Positions 1 to 8,192 of a stretch of 61,783 nucleotides of DNA are shown here, piece by piece. The stretch is from the NCBI GenBank assembly GCA_045541735.1, contig JAZQJQ010000086.1, forward strand, positions 1 through 61,783, given 5' to 3'. Every line of letters starts with the position of its first letter. The stretch's first letter is position 1. Made by a program: the position numbers and the translations under genes. The stretch is from RUG12395 sp045541735. Its GTDB lineage: Bacteria; Bacillota; Clostridia; Oscillospirales; CAG-272. Below the pieces are notes generated by a model. The model saw nothing but the letters and a program-made list of their open reading frames with translations, was not told the DNA's origin and did no database searches.

Positions 1-126
1 TATCCATAGGTGCCGATATGCACGATATCCATACTCCGCGCGAGAGAATGTCCATATCCTCCTGCGAGAGGATATGGAAGGTGCTTCTTACCCTTCTCCT
101 GCCTTAAAAATTCTTCCGCCTAATTT

Positions 127-225
127 CGTTGCAGGCCACAAGGCACGACCTCAGCGTATGAAAATACGCTATCGCCCGGACGCAGCTTCTTTCTTCGTCT
201 GTAAAACAATTTTACGTCGTCAGGA
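127..225 (+). repeat. GNRA-capped hairpin repeat, copy 1
   Basis: The core is a 7-bp stem with a GAAA tetraloop (AGCGTAT-GAAA-ATACGCT, 153-170), flanked by CGTTGCAGG and ACAAGGCAC on the left. Downstream lies TCGTCT, then a GTAAAA/TTTTAC stem and a GTCGTCAGG segment. A second copy at 18023-18122 keeps the flanks and changes the stem in a compensatory way. The GNRA loop exists only on the plus strand. It may be a structured RNA motif or a mobile palindrome. Confidence 0.6.
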
Positions 226-271
226 ATACCGTGGATCTTAATTTCATAAAATCAAGAGCTCGGTAAATCAT

Positions 272-386
272 AAAAAACCGCCCTGCGCAGTTCCTTCGCT
301 GCGGCGCACCACAAGATCCTTCGCTTCGTTCGAGGATGACCGGTGGCGCGCCGCAATGAAAACTCTGCGGCAGGGCGGTTTTTGTT
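272..386. terminator. Composite palindromic terminator-like element (copy a)
   Basis: Outer arms AAAACCGCCCTGC and GCAGGGCGGTTTT end in a T-run, as in an intrinsic terminator. Inside are a second stem (GCGGCGC with GCGCCGC) and a loop beginning GATCCTTCGC and ending CGAGGATGAC. The same loop recurs in other terminators of this window. It may end transcription of a gene left of the window. Confidence 0.6.
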
Positions 387-508
387 GGGAGAGAGCGGGA
401 AGGCAATAAACGACAAAAAGGGAGCAATTATCGGTATTGACAGCTGAAACTCTTTAGAGGGAAAATAAAAAATAGATAACTTTAAGATAGGATATTTTGG
501 AGGGTCAA

Positions 509-640
509 ATGAAAAAAACGGAATACGCATCTCCCCGTCTTGAATTTGTATCTTTTGCAGAGACCGTAAAAACACTTGCTCAAAATTCGGATACCGGTGC
601 GGAAGGTTCGAAAGTCCTTCTCAGCTGGCTTATAGGTTAA
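509..640 (+). CDS. Small 43-aa protein, Clostridia 'MKK..Y..P.LE' type
   Basis: A 43-residue ORF starts with ATG 8 bases after a strong GGAGG site (499-503) and stops 12 bases before the next gene, whose own AAGGAGGAAG site begins at its stop codon. The peptide opens MKKTEYASPRLEFVSF and ends LLSWLIG, with an acidic, glycine-containing middle. It has no signal peptide, transmembrane segment or cysteine. Short proteins of this look (MKK, then YxxPxLE) are, from memory, common in Clostridia next to surface proteins; I know of no assigned function. Its spacing makes co-transcription with the phosphoesterase very likely. A RiPP precursor is possible, but no maturation enzyme is nearby. Confidence 0.6.
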   Translation: MKKTEYASPRLEFVSFAETVKTLAQNSDTGAEGSKVLLSWLIG

Positions 641-652
641 GGAGGAAGAGAA

Positions 653-3600
653 ATGAAGAGGCTCGCCGCGAACAGGATCTTTGCACTTTTGCTTACTTTC
701 GTAATGCTTATCGGTATAATTCCGTATGCCGGAGCTGTTAACGTAAGCGCCGCTATCCCCGAGGAGAGTGAGGAAACGGGTATAGTACAAGGCGAAAACG
801 ATGCGGTAGTTTTCCATACGGGAAGCACCAATTTCGGTTATTATGATGACCGCTTTGCCGGAAATATGGTAAACGGCACGGGAAATGCCGAGGGCAAAGC
901 CTTTGACAGAATAATCGTTGTTTTTACAAAGGCGCGCACGATGGGCAGTGCTTCAATAGATTTTACAGGAGAAACGAATAACTGGGCCGGCGGAGAAAAG
1001 CTGGTGTTCACAAGCAAGGTCTACGTTACCAATCTTGCATACACCTGGGAAATTAACGGAAGCGGTTCAAGTGCCGTTAAAAACAATGGCACATTCGTTA
1101 CTCAAGCGAACAAGTCCTATGACTATACGAATGCCGGTAAGCTGTATCTCGGTCAAAAGATAACAAGCTATACCGATGATAAAAAGATCACACTCGGCTG
1201 TAATCTCACCTTTGATTTTATACATATTGACCTTTCCACAAACTCGCCGACGAATCCTCATATCGATTGCAACGGCTATAGCCTGAAAATAGGCAAGCAC
1301 GTGAATTTTACATACGATTCCGATGCCACCGACCTTTCTAAATTTACAATTATAAACAGCCGCTTCAACAGCGATGCCGCATCAGTACAAACGATAGAGA
1401 TCCTTACGGGCGATTATCAGGCGATACTTCCGTATCCCTGCGTTGCCGATTCAACTGCAACGCTTAACGGAACGCTTAACGTAATTATAGGCAGCGGCCT
1501 TGTAAACGGCGAGCCGAGCGTTAACGTAGTTGGCTCTCAGCTTGATACCGTGCCTGCTTTTTATACGCGCTTTGCCGTTCTGGCAAACACGGATATGGCG
1601 GCAACTACTACCGTAAACTATAAGCTTGACGGAGTCTCACTTGCCAAAAACTTCTATCTCTTCTACGGCCGCCGCCTCAGCGCGGCAGGCGCGGGAACGG
1701 CGCCCGTTGCGGCAGGCGTTGTGAATCTTACGGTCAAGGATTCAACAATGCCGCTTTTCGGTTCTGCTCTGTCCTCAGGTGCAACGCTTCCCAATTACGT
1801 GCCCAAGCAGGATGAGCTTGGTTTTACATTAAATGCAACGCTTATTAACGTAAAGAAGGCAGACGGAAGTGCGCTTGATATAAACGTAGACGGCTTTTCC
1901 TCCGATTTCTTTACGTCCAACGTGTATGCAGACCTTGGCGAGAGCACGGTTTCCGGTTACGACACGCTTAGCTCCGTACCCAAGGAGACTTGCAGCCACC
2001 TTGCGAACACTGAGGGAAGCACACTTGAATATAACACCGTTAACGGCGTTCCTACCGTGACCTGTTCCGTTGACGGATGCAGCTTCAAGCGTGAGTACAG
2101 AACTGACGCAAACGGTAAGGCAGTCATTTACCTTGATTCTCTCAAGGGCAGCGATACCGCCCTCGGCGACCGTCTCGGCAACGCCGCACAGTCCTTTGAC
2201 AACGCGTTCTCCATCCTTTCCGAGTTTGCGGGCGGCGGAACCGTGGTGCTTGTTGACGGATTCAATAACCGCAATTACGGAAACGGTACGGAGATGCCTT
2301 CGAATGCGGGCGGAAGGGTTACTATCACCTCGGATACCACTGCGATTCTGCCGAGCGGTCAGGGCGTAAATTACCGCGAGACCTCGGGCGCGTGCTATAT
2401 GGTATACCGCAATCTGTGGCTGTATAACAGTGTGGCATTTGATAATATGGTGTTCTCGATAAGAACAAATGAAGCCGCAATATATCTCAACAACCGCAGC
2501 TTTACCGTGAATGAAAGCTGTGAAGCATACCGCTACGGCGGAAGCGCTGCTGCAACGGGAAGAATAGGCTTGAACACGGATGCTGACGTTCCCTCCACGC
2601 TTTCCGTAGTTTCCGGCTTTGCCCCCTCCGCCATTGAAGATAACGGAGATGCAAATATTAATGGCAGAAACAGTATAGGCAGTCAGGTAATAGACCTTCA
2701 GGCGGGTGCCTTTAAGAACGTTCAAATAGGCAACAGAACCGGAACGAGCCTTGAAACCGAGGCAGACCGTGCGGCCTACGGAAGCTGTTACGTCAACGTA
2801 GGTGCGGGCGCGGATATTGCCGTAATAAACGCAATTACTCAGTATTCAGATATAGAGCCGTACTTCTGCTTCGGCGAGGGCGTAGAGTACGAAATATTTA
2901 CTGACGGCGAAAGCATTGCCGCAAGCGGAATGACCGTATATCTCGGAAACGAGATAGTGCATACGGAAACCGAGCCTGGCTCCGGAATCTACACCGCAAG
3001 CGATTCCGGCATAAGCTACAATAACGAAAAGCACGTTGCCGTTATCAACACCTCGCTGTTTACCGAGGCGGACCCCAAGTTTGCAGTTAAGCTTTATGAC
3101 GGTGCGGTTCCTGCAGTGCGTGTGACCTCGCAAATAGCTTCCAATTGTGATGAAAACGGAATCGTCGGCTTTGGATTTATGTTTGCAAGTTCCGAAAATG
3201 CTTCTAAGATCAGATATATCAGCGAATTTCACGAGGATAACCTCGGCAGATCCGTTGCGTATGACGGAGAGGGCGATAAACCCGTAAATTATTACAGCTA
3301 TGCCGCAGGCGACGAGCTTGCTTCCTTCAGCGGTATTCTCAAGTACGATCAAACTCTGCAGATGTCCTACGGCGACGCAGATTTTGTTGCACGCCCCTAT
3401 GCGGTCTATTCCGAAGAAGGCACCCGTGTAACCTATTTCGGTGCCGAAGAGACTGTTAATCTGCAGAAGCTCTGTCTCGATCTTATAGATGCCGGCGGAG
3501 AGGATGCGGTGCTTGCGCAAAAGGTAATAAATCTTATTATCGGCACGCCCCCCGCAACTCCCGATATCGACGATGCTGAAAAGACCGACACCTTTGACGA

Positions 3601-4948
3601 AAACAACGTGGTGCTTTCCTTCGGTGCTATTTCCGACGTGCATATCAGCGTGCATACGCAGGAAAACAAGCAGAAGTATCCCAAGGCGCTTGAGTCGCTG
3701 CTTGATATCTCCGGCGGAGATATTGACGCGCTCGTTATTGCAGGTGATATAATACACAATCTCTCAAGCGGAGATAATACCGCAAATTCGGAGATGAGGA
3801 CCTTTGCAAGCATTACGAAGGAATATACCGCGGACACCTCGATAGGCACGAACGTGCTTATCAGCACCGGTAATCACGATACACGCTCCTATAATTCCTC
3901 CCAGAGTGCAATGCTTGAAACGTATTTCGGCGAAGAGTACTACCTGAGCGATTTTGAAACCAATGCCGCAAAGGGCTACCGCCATTCGATAGTAAACGGC
4001 TACCACTTCCTCATTCTCGATGCAATTTCAAGATCGGGTATGGCGTACGGCGAATTTGACGATACCGTTCTTGAGTGGGTGGATAAAAAGCTCGAGCAGA
4101 TAACCTCGCAGTCTCCCGATAAATACGTCTTTATAATAACTCACGCAGGCGTTACGGATACTACATACGGTACAGAGGATGAGTATGAGCAGGGAAGCGA
4201 GAGATGGCGTTCCAGCACGCTTGCGCCTATACTTGAAAAGTATCCTCAGGTTATGGTGTTCAGCGGACATACGCACACTCCCATATTCGACGAGCGCAGC
4301 ATAATGCAGGACAGCTTCACCTCTGTAAACTGCGGTGCGGTTGCGAACACGTCGCTTGAGCTTGACGTTTACTACAACCACGTGAATGACGAAAACCCCG
4401 TTCTCGACAACACTTACATTTCAACAGGACATTACGTTCAGGTAGATGCAAGCGGAAATGTCCGTATTACAAGGATTCTCTTCCCCTGCTATGACGAGAC
4501 GGTCGAGATCAATCAAGAGTATCAGACCATAAAGAGCCCTTGGGAGCTTACTTATCCCAAGGCAGATGATTCTCATCTCAATTCCTACCGCCGCGATCTC
4601 CGCGAGGCGGCAAATGCCGCACCCATATTTGAGGGCGAGCTTGCGGCAGAGTATACGGGAAATGCCTACGACGTAACGCTTACGGTTCCCGCCGCAACGG
4701 ATGACGATTTCGTTCACCATTACAGAATAACCGTAACCAATTCCGAGAACGGTGAAACAATCAGCGAGTATTTAATGCTTTCCGATTTCATCTGCCGTGC
4801 GCAGGTCGAGGATATGCTGGATACCTTGGAGTTCAGGGTTCCTCTTGCTAAGGTAAATTGCTTGATAACCGTTGCCGCGGTCGACTCCTGGGGTGCGGAA
4901 AGCGGCACTCTTACCGTAACTGCCGACCTAAGTACAGTAGAGGAATAA
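653..4948 (+). CDS. Secreted calcineurin-like metallophosphoesterase, 1431 aa
   Basis: An N-terminal signal peptide (MKR start, hydrophobic FALLLTFVMLIGII, cut near residue 30) shows export. Residues about 30-900 look like a long beta-rich surface region with pectin-lyase-like segments and no motif I can name. The phosphoesterase domain lies at about 985-1270 with all metal motifs: SDVH near 995, AGD near 1030, GNHD near 1074, THAG near 1166 and GHTH near 1205. A beta-sandwich tail follows. No LPXTG or C-terminal membrane segment is visible, so it is probably secreted or held non-covalently. It would hydrolyse phosphomonoesters, phosphodiesters or nucleotides outside the cell; the substrate cannot be read from sequence. 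It follows the small gene at 509 by 12 bases and ends at a strong terminator. Confidence 0.85.
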   Translation: MKRLAANRIFALLLTFVMLIGIIPYAGAVNVSAAIPEESEETGIVQGENDAVVFHTGSTNFGYYDDRFAGNMVNGTGNAEGKAFDRIIVVFTKARTMGSASIDFTGETNNWAGGEKLVFTSKVYVTNLAYTWEINGSGSSAVKNNGTFVTQANKSYDYTNAGKLYLGQKITSYTDDKKITLGCNLTFDFIHIDLSTNSPTNPHIDCNGYSLKIGKHVNFTYDSDATDLSKFTIINSRFNSDAASVQTIEILTGDYQAILPYPCVADSTATLNGTLNVIIGSGLVNGEPSVNVVGSQLDTVPAFYTRFAVLANTDMAATTTVNYKLDGVSLAKNFYLFYGRRLSAAGAGTAPVAAGVVNLTVKDSTMPLFGSALSSGATLPNYVPKQDELGFTLNATLINVKKADGSALDINVDGFSSDFFTSNVYADLGESTVSGYDTLSSVPKETCSHLANTEGSTLEYNTVNGVPTVTCSVDGCSFKREYRTDANGKAVIYLDSLKGSDTALGDRLGNAAQSFDNAFSILSEFAGGGTVVLVDGFNNRNYGNGTEMPSNAGGRVTITSDTTAILPSGQGVNYRETSGACYMVYRNLWLYNSVAFDNMVFSIRTNEAAIYLNNRSFTVNESCEAYRYGGSAAATGRIGLNTDADVPSTLSVVSGFAPSAIEDNGDANINGRNSIGSQVIDLQAGAFKNVQIGNRTGTSLETEADRAAYGSCYVNVGAGADIAVINAITQYSDIEPYFCFGEGVEYEIFTDGESIAASGMTVYLGNEIVHTETEPGSGIYTASDSGISYNNEKHVAVINTSLFTEADPKFAVKLYDGAVPAVRVTSQIASNCDENGIVGFGFMFASSENASKIRYISEFHEDNLGRSVAYDGEGDKPVNYYSYAAGDELASFSGILKYDQTLQMSYGDADFVARPYAVYSEEGTRVTYFGAEETVNLQKLCLDLIDAGGEDAVLAQKVINLIIGTPPATPDIDDAEKTDTFDENNVVLSFGAISDVHISVHTQENKQKYPKALESLLDISGGDIDALVIAGDIIHNLSSGDNTANSEMRTFASITKEYTADTSIGTNVLISTGNHDTRSYNSSQSAMLETYFGEEYYLSDFETNAAKGYRHSIVNGYHFLILDAISRSGMAYGEFDDTVLEWVDKKLEQITSQSPDKYVFIITHAGVTDTTYGTEDEYEQGSERWRSSTLAPILEKYPQVMVFSGHTHTPIFDERSIMQDSFTSVNCGAVANTSLELDVYYNHVNDENPVLDNTYISTGHYVQVDASGNVRITRILFPCYDETVEINQEYQTIKSPWELTYPKADDSHLNSYRRDLREAANAAPIFEGELAAEYTGNAYDVTLTVPAATDDDFVHHYRITVTNSENGETISEYLMLSDFICRAQVEDMLDTLEFRVPLAKVNCLITVAAVDSWGAESGTLTVTADLSTVEE

Positions 4949-4978
4949 ACGAAAAAGATCTGCCGAACCTAAAATAAG

Positions 4979-5025
4979 ACCCGCCCTGCCGCAACGGTGA
5001 CTATGCGGCAGGGCGGGTTTTTCTT
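4979..5025. terminator. Bidirectional intrinsic terminator
   Basis: A 15-bp GC-rich stem (ACCCGCCCTGCCGCA, 4979-4993, with its complement from 5004) is followed by TTTTT. It sits between the phosphoesterase and the convergent tmk, and its end touches the tmk stop codon, so it could serve both strands. Confidence 0.85.
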
Positions 5026-5705
5026 CATATTTCTATGCTTTTTACTATTTCGTATATCCTATCGGATATTTCGTCTATGCCTTCCGAAGCATCAACGAAT
5101 TCGATCCGCTGTTTGGGGCGAGCAGCTTTTACCCTTGTCAGTACGTCGATATATTTTTCCCTTGCCTTTACAAGCATTTCGGTATTCTGCTCGTATATCT
5201 CCGCTTCGGTGCTTCTGCCCATCACGCGGCTGTGGCTTACCTTGGGGTCGATATCAAGGAAGATGCACACGTCGGGTGTGCGGATATCGGGGCAGTTGAA
5301 GTTGGCGTCAAACACCCAGTCGAAAAGCTCGGGTGTGCCCTGATAAACGAGCGAGGAGTAGTAATATCTTGTGCAGATAACGTCCGAGCCTCGGGCAAGC
5401 AGAGCTTCGATGCCAAGCTTTTCGTCCTTATTGTGCATTATCCTGTCCGTAAGGAAAAGTCCTGCGATCGCGGAATCGGGCATTTTAGTTTTTCCTTTAA
5501 GCACGGAAGCAAGCAGCGCGCCTGCACGCGTGGGGGTGTGGCTTGCCTTGCAGGTCGGCTCGCTTGTAATAAAAGCATATCCGCCGTCCGCGGCTATTCT
5601 TTTTTTGAGTATCTTTACCTGTGTGGTCTTTCCGCAGCCGTCAATACCCTCGATAACGATAAATCTGCCGCGCTTTGTGCTGTTTTCGGTCTGCCCGTTA
5701 CACAT
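5025..5705 (-). CDS. tmk: Thymidylate kinase (divergent)
   Basis: The product would phosphorylate dTMP to dTDP for DNA precursor synthesis. A P-loop (EGIDGCGKTT) near residue 20, the SEPT segment in place of the usual REPG, DR in LTDRIMH, and YYYSSLVYQG all align with the family. The LID region carries SRVMGRS. At 226 aa it is slightly longer than usual (about 210). The DRY motif reads TRY here, so the Asp that normally contacts the substrate is replaced. It is the last gene of the cysE-cysS-tmk run and starts 2 bases after the cysS stop. It could be a second, specialised nucleotide kinase; a canonical tmk may lie elsewhere in the genome. Confidence 0.75.
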   Translation of the reverse strand: MCNGQTENSTKRGRFIVIEGIDGCGKTTQVKILKKRIAADGGYAFITSEPTCKASHTPTRAGALLASVLKGKTKMPDSAIAGLFLTDRIMHNKDEKLGIEALLARGSDVICTRYYYSSLVYQGTPELFDWVFDANFNCPDIRTPDVCIFLDIDPKVSHSRVMGRSTEAEIYEQNTEMLVKAREKYIDVLTRVKAARPKQRIEFVDASEGIDEISDRIYEIVKSIEI

Positions 5706-5707
5706 AC

Positions 5708-7150
5708 TCAGCCCTCGATCTTGAATTTTGTTCCCTCGGGAGTGTCAATAAGAGTAATACCCTCGCTTGCAAGCTGATTTCGGATGGCATCAGCTTCGGC
5801 GTAGTTCTTTGCCTTTTTTGCTTCCTTGCGCTTTTCGATCATCTCAAGAATGTAAGCGGTACGTGGGTCGGCATTGTCTGCTGCTTTTTCCTCTTCCTTT
5901 GACTGTTTTTCCTTCAAACGGTCTGCAGCGCCTATAAGGTCAAGGGCAAGCACGCGGTCAAAGTCTGCTATAAGCGCTAATTTTGCCTTGCCGCTGATGT
6001 CTGCTTTAAGGGTGTCGTAAAGCGCTGTGACTGCAAGGGAAGTGTTGATATCGTTTGCAAGCGCCGCCATAAACGCCTCGCGGCACTTCTCGGCGCCTTC
6101 GCCTCCTGCCTCGCCCTCGTCCTTGATCGCGGCAACGCGAGAGACCAGCTTTTCGTAAGCGGCTACTGCGTTGTCAAGGTTCTCGTAGGTAAAGGTAAGG
6201 GATTTGCGGTAGTGAGAGCCAAGGCAGAAGAAGCGGTATGCAAGCGGGTCGTAGCCCTTGCTCTCCAGCAGAGATACTGTAAGGAACTCGCCCTTGGACT
6301 TGCTCATCTTTCCGCTTGCATCGTTAAGATGGAGCACGTGGAACCAATAGTTGCACCACTTGTGTCCCACGAATGCCTCGCTCTGCGCTATCTCGTTGGT
6401 GTGATGGGGGAATGCGTTGTCGATTCCGCCGCAGTGTACGTCAAGGTATTCGCCGAGGTGCTTCATAGAGATGCAGGAGCACTCGATATGCCAGCCGGGA
6501 TAACCTACACCCCAAGGGCTGTTCCATTTAAGCTCCTGATCCTCGAACTTGGATTTTGTAAACCAAAGCACAAAGTCGGTCTTGTTTCTCTTTGCGTTAT
6601 CCTTTTCAACACCCTCACGCACGCCCTCTGCAAGGTCTTCCTCGCGGAAATCGTTGAAAACGTAGTAGTTTTCAAGCTTTGAGGTGTCAAAATATACGTT
6701 GCCCTCGGAAATATACGCATAGCCTTTTTCAAGCAGGCTTTCAATTACCTTGATGAACTCGTCGATGCAGGAGGTTGCGGGGACGACGGTCTCGGGGCAT
6801 TTGATGTTGAGCTTGCGGCAGTCCTCGAAGAATGCGTCGGTGTAGAACTTTGCTATCTCGAGCACAGTCTTCTTCTCGCGCTTTGCGCCCTTGAGCATCT
6901 TATCCTCGCCCTCGTCGGCGTCGCTTGTAAGGTGGCCGACGTCCGTGATGTTCATAACGCGGTGCACGTCGTAGCCGAAATAGCCGAACGTGCGCTCCAG
7001 CACGTCCTCCATAATATACGTGCGCAGATTACCGATGTGCGCGAAATGATAAACGGTAGGTCCGCAGGTATACATACTTACCTTGCCGGGCTCGTTTGGA
7101 ACGAAAACGTCCTTTTCTCTTGTCAGTGAATTATATAAACGGATATCCAT
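5708..7150 (-). CDS. cysS: Cysteinyl-tRNA synthetase
   Basis: This class I aminoacyl-tRNA synthetase of 480 aa charges tRNA-Cys. The start MDIRLYNSL was chosen because an AAAGGA site precedes it and homologues begin here; an in-frame upstream ATG would add 23 unrelated residues inside cysE. Visible features are the zinc cysteine and nucleotide site in YTCGPTVY, the HIGH motif as HIGN, GWHIECS with HPHHTNEIAQSE-type zinc ligands (here AFPHHTNE), and KMSKSKG. It begins 1 base after the end of cysE, so cysteine synthesis and its charging enzyme are co-expressed. No T-box leader precedes the operon. Confidence 0.95.
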   Translation of the reverse strand: MDIRLYNSLTREKDVFVPNEPGKVSMYTCGPTVYHFAHIGNLRTYIMEDVLERTFGYFGYDVHRVMNITDVGHLTSDADEGEDKMLKGAKREKKTVLEIAKFYTDAFFEDCRKLNIKCPETVVPATSCIDEFIKVIESLLEKGYAYISEGNVYFDTSKLENYYVFNDFREEDLAEGVREGVEKDNAKRNKTDFVLWFTKSKFEDQELKWNSPWGVGYPGWHIECSCISMKHLGEYLDVHCGGIDNAFPHHTNEIAQSEAFVGHKWCNYWFHVLHLNDASGKMSKSKGEFLTVSLLESKGYDPLAYRFFCLGSHYRKSLTFTYENLDNAVAAYEKLVSRVAAIKDEGEAGGEGAEKCREAFMAALANDINTSLAVTALYDTLKADISGKAKLALIADFDRVLALDLIGAADRLKEKQSKEEEKAADNADPRTAYILEMIEKRKEAKKAKNYAEADAIRNQLASEGITLIDTPEGTKFKIEG

Positions 7151-7151
7151 T

Positions 7152-7925
7152 TTACTCGTCCTTTCCGGTGGTTTCTGTTTCGTGAATCTTCTTTTCAAGC
7201 TCGTATAAGCGGTGCTCAAGACGGCATATCTCCTGCATTACTGGGTCGGGGATATGTATCTGGTCAAGGTCGGGCACGCGCTTGTTGTTTACGGATACGA
7301 CCTTGGCGGGGATTCCTACGGCGGTGGAATTGGAGGGAACGGCGTGAAGCACGACAGCGTTTGCAGCTATCTTTGCATTATCGCCTACGGTAAAGGGGCC
7401 AAGGACCTTTGCGCCTGCACCTACCATAACGTTGTTGCCGAGGGTGGGATGGCGCTTGCCCGTGTCCTTGCCCGTGCCGCCGAGGGTAGCACCCTGATAG
7501 ATGGTACAGTCGTCGCCTATTTCCGCCGTTTCGCCGATAACAACTCCGCAGCCGTGGTCGATAAACAGGCGTCTGCCTATCTTTGCGGCAGGGTGTATCT
7601 CAACGCCGGTAACGAATTTTGCCGCTTGGCTTACCGCACGCGCGGCAAGCGTATAGCCATTTTTGTGTAATGCGTGCGCGGCGCGGTGGGCAAGTACGGC
7701 GTGAAAACCCGAGTAGAGAAGCAGGACCTCAAGATCCGAGCCTGCGGCGGGGTCACGCTCTCTTACGGTGTTAACGTCCTCTTTTATCTCCTTTGCCGCT
7801 TTTTTTGCGGTACGGTAAGCAAGATCAGCGGCTTTTCTGCCCTGCTTTTCGACCGTGTTTGAAAAATTGTAAAGCTCCCTTGCGGTCTTTCTGTACAGCT
7901 TTGCGGCTTCGTTTATGAAATCCAT
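7152..7925 (-). CDS. cysE: Serine O-acetyltransferase
   Basis: CysE makes O-acetylserine from L-serine and acetyl-CoA, the entry step to cysteine. The 257-aa protein has an N-terminal helical part (about 1-95) and a C-terminal left-handed beta-helix of hexapeptide repeats. The IDHG segment and the KRHPTLG loop carry the conserved catalytic and CoA-binding residues. The start ATG is preceded by CGGAG and lies about 33 bases from the -10 box of a consensus promoter. It heads the operon with cysS and tmk. No cysK is adjacent. Confidence 0.93.
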   Translation of the reverse strand: MDFINEAAKLYRKTARELYNFSNTVEKQGRKAADLAYRTAKKAAKEIKEDVNTVRERDPAAGSDLEVLLLYSGFHAVLAHRAAHALHKNGYTLAARAVSQAAKFVTGVEIHPAAKIGRRLFIDHGCGVVIGETAEIGDDCTIYQGATLGGTGKDTGKRHPTLGNNVMVGAGAKVLGPFTVGDNAKIAANAVVLHAVPSNSTAVGIPAKVVSVNNKRVPDLDQIHIPDPVMQEICRLEHRLYELEKKIHETETTGKDE

Positions 7926-7957
7926 ATAAAAACTCCGAGTAGTACTTTTAATACTTA

Positions 7958-7986
7958 ATTATACTCAATATTCTCCGCGTTGTCAA
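7958..7986 (-). promoter_or_regulatory. Consensus sigma-A promoter of cysE-cysS-tmk
   Basis: On the minus strand TTGACA (7981-7986) and TATAAT (7958-7963) are separated by exactly 17 bases. The predicted leader is only about 25 bases, too short for a T-box or SAM riboswitch. Confidence 0.85.
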
Positions 7987-8090
7987 TCTATGCTGTGCTT
8001 TTTTTTGAAGCGAGGCGCAAACGGCGGAATTGTGCGAAACGTTCCTTCTCTTTTGTCAAGAATTCTAATAATAATGTCCATTAGGTAATA

Positions 8091-8120
8091 TTGACAAGTC
8101 AAAAAGTTTTATAGTAAACT
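8091..8120 (+). promoter_or_regulatory. Putative promoter of first solute-binding lipoprotein
   Basis: TTGACA at 8091-8096 is followed after 18 bases by TAAACT, a 4-of-6 match to the -10 consensus. The leader of about 65 bases shows a small inverted repeat (TTCCCGAAGTGTCGGGAA) just before the ribosome binding site. Confidence 0.5.
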
Positions 8121-8192
8121 ATATTGTATAAAGATAATGGTTCCCGAAGTGTCGGGAAAACGGAATTATTATTTTAAGGAAAGGAAACAACT

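Larger units (their letters stand above)
1..508. other. Gene-free, repeat-rich left edge
   Basis: I see no convincing gene in this stretch. It holds a perfect 11-bp stem hairpin at 51-78 (TCCATATCCTC paired with GAGGATATGGA, no T-tract), one copy of a GNRA-capped hairpin element (127-225) and a nested palindromic terminator-like element (272-386). A TTGACA at 437-442 could be the -35 box for the small gene at 509, but no good -10 box lies at 17 bases. Short open frames across the palindrome have no ribosome binding site and read through repeat sequence. Confidence 0.6.

Noticed and set aside
212..427. Minus-strand open frame of 71 codons with ILERSEGS
   Set aside because: It reads through the composite palindrome and has no ribosome site. 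The peptide ILERSEGS is a by-product of this repeat family.
1829..2725. Long minus-strand open frame within the phosphoesterase gene
   Set aside because: It is antisense to a clear gene, lacks a ribosome site and shows no domain; its length follows from codon bias.
509..4948. RiPP biosynthesis cluster built on the 43-aa peptide
   Set aside because: No radical SAM, lanthionine, YcaO or transporter gene is nearby, and the peptide has no Cys.
7926..8192. T-box or SAM riboswitch before cysE-cysS
   Set aside because: The consensus promoter leaves a leader of about 25 bases, too short for either.
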